This document shows positions 17,646 through 28,699 of a DNA stretch of 64,000 nt, piece after piece (the first letter of the stretch is position 1; the number at the start of each line of letters is the position of its first letter). Origin of the DNA: Aquimarina rhabdastrellae. GTDB lineage: Bacteria; Bacteroidota; Bacteroidia; Flavobacteriales; Flavobacteriaceae. The stretch is from contig CANDNT010000002.1 in assembly GCA_947387485.1 (NCBI GenBank), positions 1-64,000 of the forward strand. Direction: 5' to 3'. The translations under genes were made by a program, and so were the position numbers. A model generated the notes under the pieces. The model had not been told where the DNA came from. It made no database searches and saw only the letters and a list, made by a program, of their open reading frames with translations.

Positions 17646-18122
17646 TTAGTCTCTAGAGATTTCGATAACATCAAACTTCATTGTTCCATTAGGCACTTTA
17701 ATTTCGGCTACTTCTCCTACTGATTTCCCTAACAAACCTTTTCCTATAGGTGAATCTACAGATATTTTTCCTGTTTTAAGATCAGCTTCACTTTGTGCGA
17801 CTAACTTATATGTCATCTCCATTCCATTGATTTGATTTTTAATCTTTACCGTAGAATGAATTAACACTTTAGACGTATCTAATTGTGATTCGTCAATTAA
17901 TCTTGCATTGGCAAGTGTGGCTTCAAGTTTTGAGATTCGCATTTCTAGCAATCCTTGTGCTTCTTTTGCTGCATCATATTCAGCATTCTCACTCAAGTCT
18001 CCTTTGTCTCTTGCTTCAGCAATAGCTTGTGATGCTTTAGGACGTTCTATATCTTTAAGTTGATTTAATTCTTCTCTTAACTTTTTTAAACCTTCAGCTG
18101 TATAATAAGATACTTTACTCAT
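17646..18122 (-). CDS. greA: Transcription elongation factor GreA
   Basis: 158 residues, the standard length. Stimulates cleavage of backtracked RNA by RNA polymerase. The N-terminal coiled coil (about 1-75) has the LRELNQLKDIERP and ARDKGDLSENAEYDAAKE signatures, the latter with the acidic tip residues. The C-terminal FKBP-like domain contains DSPIGKGLLGKSVGE. A promoter and a hairpin in the short leader are described separately. Confidence 0.97.
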   Translation of the reverse strand: MSKVSYYTAEGLKKLREELNQLKDIERPKASQAIAEARDKGDLSENAEYDAAKEAQGLLEMRISKLEATLANARLIDESQLDTSKVLIHSTVKIKNQINGMEMTYKLVAQSEADLKTGKISVDSPIGKGLLGKSVGEVAEIKVPNGTMKFDVIEISRD

Positions 18123-18142
18123 AACTTCATCGTTTATATAAA

Positions 18143-18171
18143 TAGAAAAAATCCCAATATGCGTGGGATTT
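18143..18171 (-). promoter_or_regulatory. Hairpin plus T-tract in the greA leader
   Basis: On the minus strand AAATCCC, a 9 nt loop, GGGATTT and a run of Ts, all before the greA ATG and directly after the promoter box at 18185-18178. It has the shape of a small intrinsic terminator or a 5'-end stabilising hairpin. Confidence 0.55.
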
Positions 18172-18177
18172 GTGTAA

Positions 18178-18185
18178 CAAATATA
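18178..18185 (-). promoter_or_regulatory. greA promoter -7 box
   Basis: TATATTTG on the minus strand is an exact fit to TAnnTTTG, 56 bases before the greA ATG. Confidence 0.55.
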
Positions 18186-18307
18186 ATAAAAATTTTATGC
18201 TCCTTTACATTTTATGTAATTTGGCAACCCCATTATTAAAACAGTTAAAAATTACTGCTTTTTAATACAAAATACAAGTTATTTTACATTGATATCCTTT
18301 ATATTCT

Positions 18308-18742
18308 ATGAAAAAGTTATTTTACATTCTTTTTACAGTGATTTTAATCACTTCGTGTAGTACTGATGATGCTAGTGATAATAATCCGTTTTTACCTCCT
18401 GCTTCTTTTAATTATGAGATCAATCTTGATTTACCTCAATATAATGACTTAAAGTTTGCTGGTAATCATTTTGTAGATCGTATTGAAGGGCACGGTATTC
18501 AAGGTGTTATCTTATTCCATCAAGGAAATAACACTTATCATGCTTTTGAATTAAGTGACCCTAATCATACACCTAACAGTTGTTCTGATCAAGCTGTTTC
18601 GTCTGGAGTAGCTACTTGCAGGTGTGATGATGGTAATTCTTATAGCATTGTTACAGGTCAACAACTTACTGGAGAAGGTGGTCAACCTTTAAGAAGATAT
18701 CGCGTTACTAGAGAAGGAAATATTCTTTTTGTTTCTAATTAG
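18308..18742 (+). CDS. Lipoprotein with a degenerate Rieske-like domain
   Basis: 144 residues with a lipoprotein signal (lipobox LITSC, lipidated Cys17). The second half resembles a Rieske fold: the YHAFELSDPN strand, then CRCDDGNSYSIVTGQ and the usual GGQPLRRYRV end. The Rieske ligand boxes CxH and CxxH are not intact (Cys is kept at 104 or 106, but the following His is replaced by Asp), so a 2Fe-2S cluster is unlikely. Probably a structural or binding lipoprotein; role unknown. Single gene between greA and the thi locus. Confidence 0.65.
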   Translation: MKKLFYILFTVILITSCSTDDASDNNPFLPPASFNYEINLDLPQYNDLKFAGNHFVDRIEGHGIQGVILFHQGNNTYHAFELSDPNHTPNSCSDQAVSSGVATCRCDDGNSYSIVTGQQLTGEGGQPLRRYRVTREGNILFVSN

Positions 18743-18753
18743 TTTGCTATATT

Positions 18754-19818
18754 TTATATTAAAGTTTGTAATCCTTCTTTGAGATTAATAAGCTTAAGGT
18801 CATCTCGATATTTTTGTAGTATTGAGATGGCTTTTTTACTTCTTATACCTGAATGACAACACACTACAATCGGTTTTAAACCACTTAAAGTTTGTACTTG
18901 TCCTGATAATTCATCTAGTGGTATATGCTCTCCGCCTATATTAAAGTTATTGTGCTCTTCTCTTGTTCGTACATCTAGTACGGTGTACTGACTTCTATTT
19001 TTTTGTAGTTCTTCTGCCCCTATTTCTATATGTGTATCTTCAATTCCGCAAATAATCTCATACACTTCTTCTAATACTGCACGATTTGCCTCTTTACTTT
19101 TACTATATGTCAAAATGTATTGTTGCATCGTTAGTGTATTATAGACTAATAATTTATTAATCAGTACCTCTCCGACACCACATATCATTTTAATAACTTC
19201 ATTTGCTTGTAAACTTCCTATAATACCTGGTAAGACTCCCACTACTCCTATAGTTGAACAGTTGGGTACTGCATCTGCATCTGGCATATTAGGATATAAA
19301 CATCTATATGTTGCACTTCCTTGATAATTGTATACTGATACTTGACCTTCAAACTTAAAAATAGATCCAAAAACTACTGGTTTCTTAGTTATTACCGCAG
19401 CATCATTAACTAGATATCTCGTCGCAAAATTATCACTACCATCAACAATAATATCATATTGTTCAAATAATTCAACTGCATTATTTTTATGCAAAGCAAC
19501 CACATAGTCTTTTAATGTTATATATGGATTTAACTTTGCTAATTTTTGTATTGCTACTGTAGCTTTAAATTTTCCTATATTCTCGTGTGTATATAAGATC
19601 TGACGTTGTAGATTACTTTGTTCTATACGATCTGGATCTATCACTGCTAAAGTTCCTACTCCTGCTGCTGCTAAATATTGTAATACTGGACAGCCTAATC
19701 CTCCAGCTCCCACAATCAATACTTTTGCTTTTTTTAATTGTTCTTGTCCTGATACACCTATTTCTTCAAGAATAAGATGTCTACTATATTGCTTCTGTTC
19801 TTCTGTTGAAAAGGTCAT
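18754..19818 (-). CDS. thiF: ThiF/MoeB-type adenylyltransferase fused to rhodanese
   Basis: 354 residues: E1-like adenylyltransferase domain (about 1-240; ATP loop VLIVGAGGLGCP near 34-45; QSNLQRQILY; two-Cys pairs are not both obvious) followed by a rhodanese domain (about 255-354; VLDVRTREEH and the persulfide loop CCHSGIRS, catalytic Cys321). Last gene of the thi operon. It should adenylate the ThiS C-terminus and may also deliver sulfur through its rhodanese part. A role with MoaD in molybdopterin synthesis is the alternative, but position argues for thiamine. Confidence 0.88.
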   Translation of the reverse strand: MTFSTEEQKQYSRHLILEEIGVSGQEQLKKAKVLIVGAGGLGCPVLQYLAAAGVGTLAVIDPDRIEQSNLQRQILYTHENIGKFKATVAIQKLAKLNPYITLKDYVVALHKNNAVELFEQYDIIVDGSDNFATRYLVNDAAVITKKPVVFGSIFKFEGQVSVYNYQGSATYRCLYPNMPDADAVPNCSTIGVVGVLPGIIGSLQANEVIKMICGVGEVLINKLLVYNTLTMQQYILTYSKSKEANRAVLEEVYEIICGIEDTHIEIGAEELQKNRSQYTVLDVRTREEHNNFNIGGEHIPLDELSGQVQTLSGLKPIVVCCHSGIRSKKAISILQKYRDDLKLINLKEGLQTLI

Positions 19819-19851
19819 TTTATTCTTTTTTACCTATGCTTAGTTATATTC

Positions 19852-20961
19852 TTATCTAAAGTTTTCCCAATCTTTCCAGACTACTTCTAATCCTCTATCA
19901 TTAAGCATTTTTGCAATTTCTTCTGTACTACGTTCATCAGATATTTCAAATTGCTCTAAGGATTGCTGTTCTACAACATAACCTCCTGGATTTGTTTTTG
20001 ATTCGGCACTTATTGAAGTTACTCCTAAATTGACTATGTGATTTCTAAACAGTTCGCTTTCTCTAGTAGAAATTGAAAGCTCTACATCTTCATCTAATAA
20101 TCTAAATGCACATATCAATTGCACCAGATCTGCATCTGTCATTTCTACTTTAGGCTCCAATCCTCCCGAATGTGGTCGTAATCGCGGAAAGGATATCGAA
20201 TATTTAGTTTTCCAGTATTGTTTTTGTAGATATTTAAGATGTAATGCCGTAAAAAAACTATCTGCTCGCCAGTCTTCTAGTCCAAATAACGCTCCTAACC
20301 CAATCTTATGTATTCCTGCTCTACCTAGTCTATCTGGTGTTTCTAATCGGTATTCAAAATTAGATTTTCTTCCTTTGGGATGATGTAGCTTATAAGCTTC
20401 TTGATGATATGTTTCTTGATATACTAATACTGCATAAAGCCCTGCTTCTATCAATTGCTCATATTCTTCTTGATCCAATGGCTGAACTTCTATTGTAATA
20501 TTTGCAAATTGTGATCGTATTAAGTTTATCGCATTTTTAATGTATATTACTCCTACTGTACGATTAGCTTCTCCTGTTACTAATAATATATGATCATAGC
20601 CCTTGGATTTTAAATAGCTTACCTCTCTAAGTATTTCTTTATCTGTTAATGTTCTTCTGGGTATTTTATTTGTTAAGCTAAAACCACAATACGTACAAAT
20701 ATTTTGACATTCGTTACTAAGATACATTGGAGCATACATTTGTATGGTATTTCCAAATCGTTTTCTGGTAATACTATTACTTTGCTGTGCCATTTGTTCG
20801 ATGAATGGTTTTGCAGCAGGAGATATCAAAGCTTTAAAATCTTCTAAATCTCGTTTTGTATTTTGTAATGCTCGTATGACCTCATCTTCGGTTTTATCAA
20901 AGATACTTTGCAGTGTTTCTTCCCAATCATACGTATTAAATATCGTTTTAAAATCTTGCAT
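19852..20961 (-). CDS. thiH: 2-iminoacetate synthase ThiH
   Basis: Radical SAM enzyme cleaving tyrosine to dehydroglycine (2-iminoacetate) and p-cresol for thiazole synthesis. 369 residues; cluster motif C85xxxC89xxC92 in CQNICTYCGFS; C-terminal biotin/thiamine radical SAM-associated region with the GGYVVEQQSLEQFEISDERS block. Use of ThiH rather than the oxygen-dependent ThiO fits low-oxygen or facultative life. 33 bases from both neighbours in the operon. Confidence 0.96.
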   Translation of the reverse strand: MQDFKTIFNTYDWEETLQSIFDKTEDEVIRALQNTKRDLEDFKALISPAAKPFIEQMAQQSNSITRKRFGNTIQMYAPMYLSNECQNICTYCGFSLTNKIPRRTLTDKEILREVSYLKSKGYDHILLVTGEANRTVGVIYIKNAINLIRSQFANITIEVQPLDQEEYEQLIEAGLYAVLVYQETYHQEAYKLHHPKGRKSNFEYRLETPDRLGRAGIHKIGLGALFGLEDWRADSFFTALHLKYLQKQYWKTKYSISFPRLRPHSGGLEPKVEMTDADLVQLICAFRLLDEDVELSISTRESELFRNHIVNLGVTSISAESKTNPGGYVVEQQSLEQFEISDERSTEEIAKMLNDRGLEVVWKDWENFR

Positions 20962-20994
20962 TAGTTCCTTTGAATTTAAGCAGTAAATTTCATT

Positions 20995-21765
20995 TTATCC
21001 CAAAAAACTCGTCAACGGACTACTAGCTTTTGCTTGTTGTTGTATCGGAGCTAATTTTGCTTGATATGCCATTCTACCTGATACTACTGCTAACTTAAAT
21101 GCTTGAGCCATACTTACAGGGTTTTGAGATACTGCTATTGCTGTATTTACCAATACTGCATCTGCTCCTAACTCCATAGCATGAGCTGCATGAGAAGGAC
21201 TCCCTATACCTGCATCTACAATAACCGGCACATTACTTTGATCTATAATAATTTCTAAAAACTCTAATGTTTTGAGTCCTTTATTGCTTCCTATAGGTGC
21301 TCCTAAAGGCATTACACATTGCACTCCTACTTCTTCTAAGCGTTTACACAATACTGGATCTGCATGGATATATGGCATTACTACAAAACCTAATTTCACC
21401 AGTTCTTCTGCTGCTTTCAATGTTTCTATTGGGTCTGGTAATAGATATTTAGGGTCTGGATGAATTTCTAGTTTCACCCAATTTGTTTCTAATGCTTCTC
21501 TTGATAATTGTGCTGCAAAAACCGCTTCTTTGGCATCACGAACTCCTGAAGTATTAGGTAACAAATGAATTCTGGAATGCGATACATGTGTCAATATATC
21601 ATCTTCTTCATTTTGTACATCTACTCGTTTTAACGCAACTGTTACCAATTCACTTTCTGAAGCTAGAATTGCTTCTTCCATTAACTTTGATGAACTAAAC
21701 TTTCCTGTTCCTGTAAACAGTCTTGAGTTAAACGTTTTATCTGCTATGGTTAATGTATCTTTCAT
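20995..21765 (-). CDS. thiG: Thiazole synthase ThiG
   Basis: TIM-barrel enzyme making the thiazole phosphate from DXP, 2-iminoacetate and ThiS-thiocarboxylate. 256 residues; Schiff-base lysine region VTVALKRVD and the phosphate-binding [20 protein letters not shown] are present. It is 9 bases downstream of thiE and is followed by its partner thiH. Confidence 0.97.
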   Translation of the reverse strand: MKDTLTIADKTFNSRLFTGTGKFSSSKLMEEAILASESELVTVALKRVDVQNEEDDILTHVSHSRIHLLPNTSGVRDAKEAVFAAQLSREALETNWVKLEIHPDPKYLLPDPIETLKAAEELVKLGFVVMPYIHADPVLCKRLEEVGVQCVMPLGAPIGSNKGLKTLEFLEIIIDQSNVPVIVDAGIGSPSHAAHAMELGADAVLVNTAIAVSQNPVSMAQAFKLAVVSGRMAYQAKLAPIQQQAKASSPLTSFLG

Positions 21766-21774
21766 TTTTTGTTT

Positions 21775-22383
21775 TTATACTACTTGTTCTACTATAGCTC
21801 TAGTAGTCTCTTGATTGGTAAGCATTCCTGATACAGCAACACCTGTAATACCCAAACTTAATAAGCTTGAAATATCATCTGGTGTAATTCCTCCTATAGC
21901 ATAAATAGGAATAGCTACATCTTCATTCTTTAACCCTCTAATGATATCTTGATATCCTTCTATACCTAGGATAGGGCTTAGATTTTTTTTGGTATCGGTA
22001 TATTTATATGGCCCTATACCTAAATAATCTACCCCTGCTTCTATTTGTTTTTTACAATCTGAATAGGTATTTGCAGTACCTCCTATTATGGCGTTATCTC
22101 CTAAAATAGCTCTAGCTTCTTGTACATTTTCATCGTCTAAACCTAAATGCACTCCATCTGCTTGCGCAGCTTTAGCTACGACTATATTATCATTTACAAT
22201 TAGTATTGCTTCGTATTTATCACATACATCTCTACAACGCATTGCTGTATGTAAATACACTATAGGTTCTACGTCTTTGAGTCGTAATTGTATCCATTTA
22301 ACTCCCGCCTTACATACTTTTTCAATGTTTTGTATGTGTTCTTCGGGGGTTACTCCTTGTGATATATAATATAATTTGTTCAT
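21775..22383 (-). CDS. thiE: Thiamine-phosphate synthase ThiE
   Basis: Joins HMP-PP and thiazole phosphate. 202 residues; pyrophosphate-binding QLRLKD, then DGVHLGLDD, GIGPYKYTDTKKN and AIGGI are all typical of active ThiE. This is the more canonical of two ThiE-like genes in the operon. It lies 7 bases after thiD and 9 before thiG. Confidence 0.94.
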   Translation of the reverse strand: MNKLYYISQGVTPEEHIQNIEKVCKAGVKWIQLRLKDVEPIVYLHTAMRCRDVCDKYEAILIVNDNIVVAKAAQADGVHLGLDDENVQEARAILGDNAIIGGTANTYSDCKKQIEAGVDYLGIGPYKYTDTKKNLSPILGIEGYQDIIRGLKNEDVAIPIYAIGGITPDDISSLLSLGITGVAVSGMLTNQETTRAIVEQVV

Positions 22384-22390
22384 TCTTATT

Positions 22391-23143
22391 TTAATTGTGG
22401 TATCCTAATAAACTTGTATTAGAACTCAGTACTTTTTCTGTATATCGTTTTGCTTTATAACATGCTTTTAATAATGGATATCCTTGAGCTAAATATGTTG
22501 TAATTGCTGTAGCGAGTATGCATCCGCTTCCGTGCTTCTCTGTTATTTTTAATGTTTTTTTAGGCTTTAATACAAAATGCTTTCCTTCTTGCATGTACAA
22601 TTCATCTACTCCTATATCCTTTTGTTTATGTCCACCTTTAAGAAAAACATTAGTACTTGCACACATCTCTTTTAGTGCTTGGCTCAAATTTTGTCCTGGA
22701 TATAATTGTTGAATCTCATTATAATTAGGCGTTACCAAAAACACTTTATCCCATATTTCTCTCCATTGTTTCATATTTTGTTCCTTATGAAATTCATAGG
22801 CTGTACTAGATGTTAACACAGGATCTATAATAATTTTAACATTAGGATTTTTGGCGATCAAACTTGAAATTATGGTTTTTAAAACTGCTATATTCTCTAC
22901 AATTCCTATTTTGACATATTCAATTTTAAAACTATCATAAAGGATAGCTATTTGTTCTTTTAGCTGTGCTATAGGCATCCAATAACATTGCTCAAATTTT
23001 AAATCACTCTGTACTGTATTTGCCGTACATACTCCTAACCCGTATCCTTTTAATTGCTCAATTGTTTTAATATCGGCAGTAATTCCTGCTCCACTAGAGG
23101 GATCAAAACCTGCTATCGTAAGTATATACGGACGTGTTCTCAT
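22391..23143 (-). CDS. thiD: Hydroxymethylpyrimidine (phosphate) kinase ThiD
   Basis: Two-step kinase giving HMP-PP. 250 residues, ribokinase fold; start PYILTIAGFDPSSGAGITAD is the family signature, followed by the DPVL region and a GSGCILATAI anion hole near the C-terminus. Its first base coincides with the last base of the upstream gene, so translation is coupled. Confidence 0.94.
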   Translation of the reverse strand: MRTRPYILTIAGFDPSSGAGITADIKTIEQLKGYGLGVCTANTVQSDLKFEQCYWMPIAQLKEQIAILYDSFKIEYVKIGIVENIAVLKTIISSLIAKNPNVKIIIDPVLTSSTAYEFHKEQNMKQWREIWDKVFLVTPNYNEIQQLYPGQNLSQALKEMCASTNVFLKGGHKQKDIGVDELYMQEGKHFVLKPKKTLKITEKHGSGCILATAITTYLAQGYPLLKACYKAKRYTEKVLSSNTSLLGYHN

Positions 23144-23739
23144 TAATTAATACTCTTATAACTTGCTAACAACTCCATAAAACTAATTTCAGACGAAGTT
23201 GTATTCCAAACTCCTCCTAGAATTCCAACTCCCTTAAAACCAAGTTTTATAGCTTCAGGAATAGTACTCGCATTAATCCCTCCCATACCGATTATGGTAC
23301 TATCAATGTCTGTTACATCAAAACCTTTTCCTTCATATCCAGCTTTAGAAATTGATCCAAAAACTGGACTTAGCAATACATATTCAAAAGCCACATCACA
23401 TGCTATAATTTCTTCTTTACTATGAAAAGAACTACTTACTTTAAAATCTTGATTAGTATATGCAGTCACATAATCTTTTAATCCATTTCCTAAATCCCAT
23501 CTAGGTTGTTCTTGTAGATGTATTCCTCTTAATTTAAATTCATTACACAATCGATGATGCTCATGAATCATAATTCGATTATAATATTGTGGTGCTATTC
23601 CTTTAAGTAACTTTCTATAGCCTTCTATATCAAAACTCGGTTTTCTTAAGTGTAATATTTCTAAACCTTTATCAAAAAGAGTATTGATTTGTTGAGCCTC
23701 ATTAGTTAAATCTTGCTCTGATGTTAGTACAATAAGCAT
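23143..23739 (-). CDS. Second ThiE/TenI-like protein
   Basis: 198 residues of the same TIM-barrel superfamily as ThiE, but divergent: QLRLKD is LHLRKPS, the DGVHLG block is LRGIHLQEQ, and the usual GxSxH is SSSFHS. VLLSPVFGSISKAGY and GMGGI are kept. The missing Asp ligands suggest it does not make thiamine phosphate; the TenI branch (thiazole tautomerase) is the best guess. It sits between thiC and thiD, overlapping thiD by one base. The call as superfamily member is firm, the reaction is not. Confidence 0.85.
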   Translation of the reverse strand: MLIVLTSEQDLTNEAQQINTLFDKGLEILHLRKPSFDIEGYRKLLKGIAPQYYNRIMIHEHHRLCNEFKLRGIHLQEQPRWDLGNGLKDYVTAYTNQDFKVSSSFHSKEEIIACDVAFEYVLLSPVFGSISKAGYEGKGFDVTDIDSTIIGMGGINASTIPEAIKLGFKGVGILGGVWNTTSSEISFMELLASYKSIN

Positions 23740-23818
23740 AGTATATTTTATTTATTTAGGAGTTAAACTTAATTTATTTCTAAACGAAGTTTAACTCCTC
23801 AGCTTTTATTTTTGTTTT

Positions 23819-23922
23819 ATACCATTACTCTATTGAAATTACCGCATTAAAATTGTTCTTTTCGCATTTTACTTCAAAAACCTTCAATTTATCTACTTGG
23901 TGCTTTCAAATAAGAAATGGTA

Positions 23923-23923
<1 letters not shown>
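23819..23923. repeat. Inverted-repeat intergenic element, copy C (105 bp)
   Basis: ATACCATTACTCTATTGAAATTACC at one end and, on the other strand, ATACCATTTCTTATTTGAAAGCACC at the other: about 20 of 25 positions agree. It fills most of the gap inside the thi operon and its last base falls in the thiC stop codon, so it is transcribed with the operon. Confidence 0.8.
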
Positions 23924-25809
<1,886 letters not shown>

Positions 25810-25849
25810 CTATTATGCAGTCTATCTTTCTAAATATTTTGTAGCTTCT

Positions 25850-26053
25850 TTATCCTCCTTGTGTAGCCTGAATAATTAGAATATGATCTTCTGCTTGAAG
25901 TTGAGTTTCATTCCAAGCTGTTTTAGGGATAATGTTTTGGTTAATGGCTACAGCAATACCTTGGGTAGCAATTTGAAGTTGTTCTAGTAATTCGTTAAGG
26001 GAACTACTATTTTGTACCGTATGTGGTTGATTATTGACGTTTATGGTTATCAT
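25850..26053 (-). CDS. thiS: Sulfur carrier protein ThiS
   Basis: 67-residue ubiquitin-fold carrier ending in the required Gly-Gly (QATQGG), which is adenylated by ThiF and converted to a thiocarboxylate. Start MITINVNNQPHTV and the LLEQLQIATQGIAVAIN core are typical. First gene of the thi operon, about 130 bases downstream of the TPP riboswitch. Confidence 0.95.
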   Translation of the reverse strand: MITINVNNQPHTVQNSSSLNELLEQLQIATQGIAVAINQNIIPKTAWNETQLQAEDHILIIQATQGG

Positions 26054-26186
26054 TTTGTTTGATTTTCCATAAACTTTAGTGGGCTTTATTGCCTTTGTGA
26101 AGAATGCTCTTTTATAACCTATAGATATGAACTTTTAAGATTATCACCTTAAATTATTCATATCTATAGTATTATAAAGAACTTAC

Positions 26187-26262
26187 TTTTCCCTTCGTCG
26201 GTATTAACCGCATCAGGTTCAAAGGGTATTTCTCAGACTGCTTTGCAGACACCCCTAAAGCT
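26187..26262 (-). promoter_or_regulatory. TPP riboswitch of the thi operon
   Basis: On the minus strand the conserved elements appear in order: AGGGGTG, CTGAGA, ATACCC, TTGAACCTGATGCGGTTAATACC and GAAGGGAAAAG. This is a complete THI-box aptamer; thiamine pyrophosphate should repress thiS and the genes after it. A TATATTTA box (26280-26273) just upstream is a near-consensus promoter. Confidence 0.97.
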
Positions 26263-26303
26263 TATTTTTTTATAAATATATTGTTTTTAACGTAAAAATC
26301 TCG

Positions 26304-28475
26304 TTAAAATTTTAATGTTACTCCTCCTAGAACATTAATTCCTGCTTGAGGATAATATCCAACTCCTTCTATAGTTGTGATAGTTCCTGGGTTTGAAAAA
26401 TCATCATCATAGGTAAAGAAATATCCATTTGATTCGTATTTAACATCAAAAATATTGTTTACTAATGCCGTCAATACTATCGATTTAAATACTGGTATAT
26501 TCTTAATTTCGTATACTATATTAAGATCATTTACAAAGAAGCTGTCTAGCTTTGACAACTCACTATCAATATTACCTAAATACTGTTCTCCTACATATTT
26601 TGACAAGAAGTTTAATTGTAATCCTTTTGCAGGCTCAAAAACGAACATATTTCCTGCTACAACACTAGGTGAATATGAAATATTTGTATTTCCTAGGTTT
26701 ACCAAAGCGCCGTCTCTTGAGGTAATAAAATCTCTATTTTTATTAATACTCAACGCTATATTAGGGCGAACACTAAATTTCTTTGCCAACTTAATATCTG
26801 CATCAATTTCGATACCTGTTCTAAAACTTTTTCCGCTATTCGCTCTTAACGGCGCTCCTACATCATCAAGTTCTCCTGTTAATACCAATTGATTTTTATA
26901 ATCCATATAATACAAGTTGGCATTTACTTTAAACTTAGGAGAAGCATATCTCCATCCTAATTCAATATCGTCTAAAGTCTCTGGTTCTGGGGTTCCACTT
27001 TCAAAATCATTTCTATTAGGCTCTCTATTTGCTCTTGCATATGATGCATAGAATTGATTTGATGGATTTAATCGGTATGTTAATCCAGCTTTAGGATTAA
27101 AAAATGTGTAATTCTTATCTACTAATAATGGTACTCTATCTGATGTTAACCCTGATGTTGAATAATCTACATTACGTACTTGAATATCTGCATAAGCACT
27201 TAATACATCAGAGAATCTATAAGTAGCTTTGGTATATCCATTTAGTTCTCTCTTAATTCCTACACCTTCATAATAACGATCTCTTATTTGTGATCCTCCA
27301 GCATTTTGAGCCCATATAATTTCCCCAAAATGATCTCCTTCATAATAACTATAAAAACCTCCTGCTATTACATCTAGTTTATCATCTTTATAGTTAACAC
27401 TTGCAGTTACTACATAATAATCATTATCTAGCCATCTGCGACGAACTAAATCTGTTTCATCTATTGTTTCTCCACCTAGTGTTATTGGCGTTAATCCATA
27501 ATCTGCAAAATCCTCATCTTCTTTATATTGTTCAAAATACCCTCTACCGTAAGTATAGTTTAATCCTAAAGTAGATGACCAATTGTTATTATATCTTTGG
27601 TTCCAGTGTAATTGATAATGATCTTGATTGTAATTATCTACTTCGTTATCATAAAAAACAGTATTTCCATTTTCATCTTCATACGCTCCTACAGGATTAA
27701 ACGTTCTGTTTGTACGTAATGTTTCAGGATCAATTCCATCCCATGATTGATACGTTACTTCTTCTCCTGCAAAAGTGATAGCCTTTATTAACGTATTATC
27801 GTCTACATACGATCCTTGTAAGAAATATGACTTAAGATCTGATGTTGCTCTATCTACATATCCATCAGATTTAATAGCAGATAATCGTCCTGCAATTTCT
27901 ATATGATCATTTAGTAATCCTGTACTGAATTTTAAGTTATGTTTTCTAGTATTAAATGATCCATAAGAATTTGATATTTCACCATAAGCTTCATGAGAAA
28001 CTGCATCTGTTAATAAGTTAAGGCTTGCCCCAAAAGCTCCAGCTCCATTTACAGAAGTTCCTACTCCTCTTTGTAATTGTAAGCTCTCTACAGAAGAAGC
28101 AAAATCAGGAAGGTTGACCCAAAATGTTCCTTGACTTTCTGCATCATTAAACGGAATACCATTAAGTGTTACATTTACTCTTGTCGCATCACTACCACGT
28201 ACTCTAATTCCAGTATATCCTACTCCTGCACCTGCATCTGATGTAGTTACAACTCCTGGTAAATAATTTAATAAAAATGGAATATCTTGTCCCAAATTGC
28301 GTTTTGCAATTTTTTCTTTGGAAAGATTAGAATGTGTTATTGGTGAATCTGCAGATACTCTCACTGCTTTGACCAATACTTCATCTAGTTTTGTCGTCAA
28401 TGAGTCTTTTTGTTGTTCTTGTGCCCATGTGATTGATGACACTACAATTAATAGACAGCATAAAATTCTTTTCAT
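26304..28475 (-). CDS. TonB-dependent receptor, probable thiamine or precursor importer
   Basis: Outer-membrane gated barrel, about 723 residues from the ATG at 28475 (an ATG seven codons earlier is also possible). Signal peptide, then a TonB-box-like stretch LDEVLVKAVR, a plug domain with GIRVRGSDATRVNVTLNGIPFNDAESQG, and a barrel ending in Phe (LGGVTLKF). It is preceded by its own TPP riboswitch, and the thi operon follows. The inference is uptake of thiamine, HMP or a phosphorylated form; substrate specificity cannot be read directly. Confidence 0.88.
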   Translation of the reverse strand: MKRILCCLLIVVSSITWAQEQQKDSLTTKLDEVLVKAVRVSADSPITHSNLSKEKIAKRNLGQDIPFLLNYLPGVVTTSDAGAGVGYTGIRVRGSDATRVNVTLNGIPFNDAESQGTFWVNLPDFASSVESLQLQRGVGTSVNGAGAFGASLNLLTDAVSHEAYGEISNSYGSFNTRKHNLKFSTGLLNDHIEIAGRLSAIKSDGYVDRATSDLKSYFLQGSYVDDNTLIKAITFAGEEVTYQSWDGIDPETLRTNRTFNPVGAYEDENGNTVFYDNEVDNYNQDHYQLHWNQRYNNNWSSTLGLNYTYGRGYFEQYKEDEDFADYGLTPITLGGETIDETDLVRRRWLDNDYYVVTASVNYKDDKLDVIAGGFYSYYEGDHFGEIIWAQNAGGSQIRDRYYEGVGIKRELNGYTKATYRFSDVLSAYADIQVRNVDYSTSGLTSDRVPLLVDKNYTFFNPKAGLTYRLNPSNQFYASYARANREPNRNDFESGTPEPETLDDIELGWRYASPKFKVNANLYYMDYKNQLVLTGELDDVGAPLRANSGKSFRTGIEIDADIKLAKKFSVRPNIALSINKNRDFITSRDGALVNLGNTNISYSPSVVAGNMFVFEPAKGLQLNFLSKYVGEQYLGNIDSELSKLDSFFVNDLNIVYEIKNIPVFKSIVLTALVNNIFDVKYESNGYFFTYDDDFSNPGTITTIEGVGYYPQAGINVLGGVTLKF

Positions 28476-28614
28476 CCGTAAATTTTTTCTCTTCACGAAT
28501 AAAAGGGGTCATTATTCTTGACTTTGTTTTCTGGTTATGTTTATTGTTTCCCAAAACCTCATACTATATCTATTTCATATAGCATAAGATTGTTTTGGAT
28601 AGTCTTTATCTTTC

Positions 28615-28690
28615 TATCCTATCCCTTGGCAACATTACTTGCCCAGGTTCATTGGGTATGATCTCAGCCTAAATTGGCACCCCTTTTTGA
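28615..28690 (-). promoter_or_regulatory. TPP riboswitch of the TonB-dependent receptor
   Basis: Minus-strand order AGGGGTGCC, GGCTGAGATCATACCC, AATGAACCTGGG, AAGTAATGTTGCCAAGGGATAG. The TPP-binding CTGAGA and TGAACCTG cores are intact. The 3' GGATAG can pair with CTATCC 11 nt later (28602-28597), a possible expression platform. The 322 bp gap 28497-28818 holds only this and the promoters. Confidence 0.95.
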
Positions 28691-28699
28691 GATTTATGG

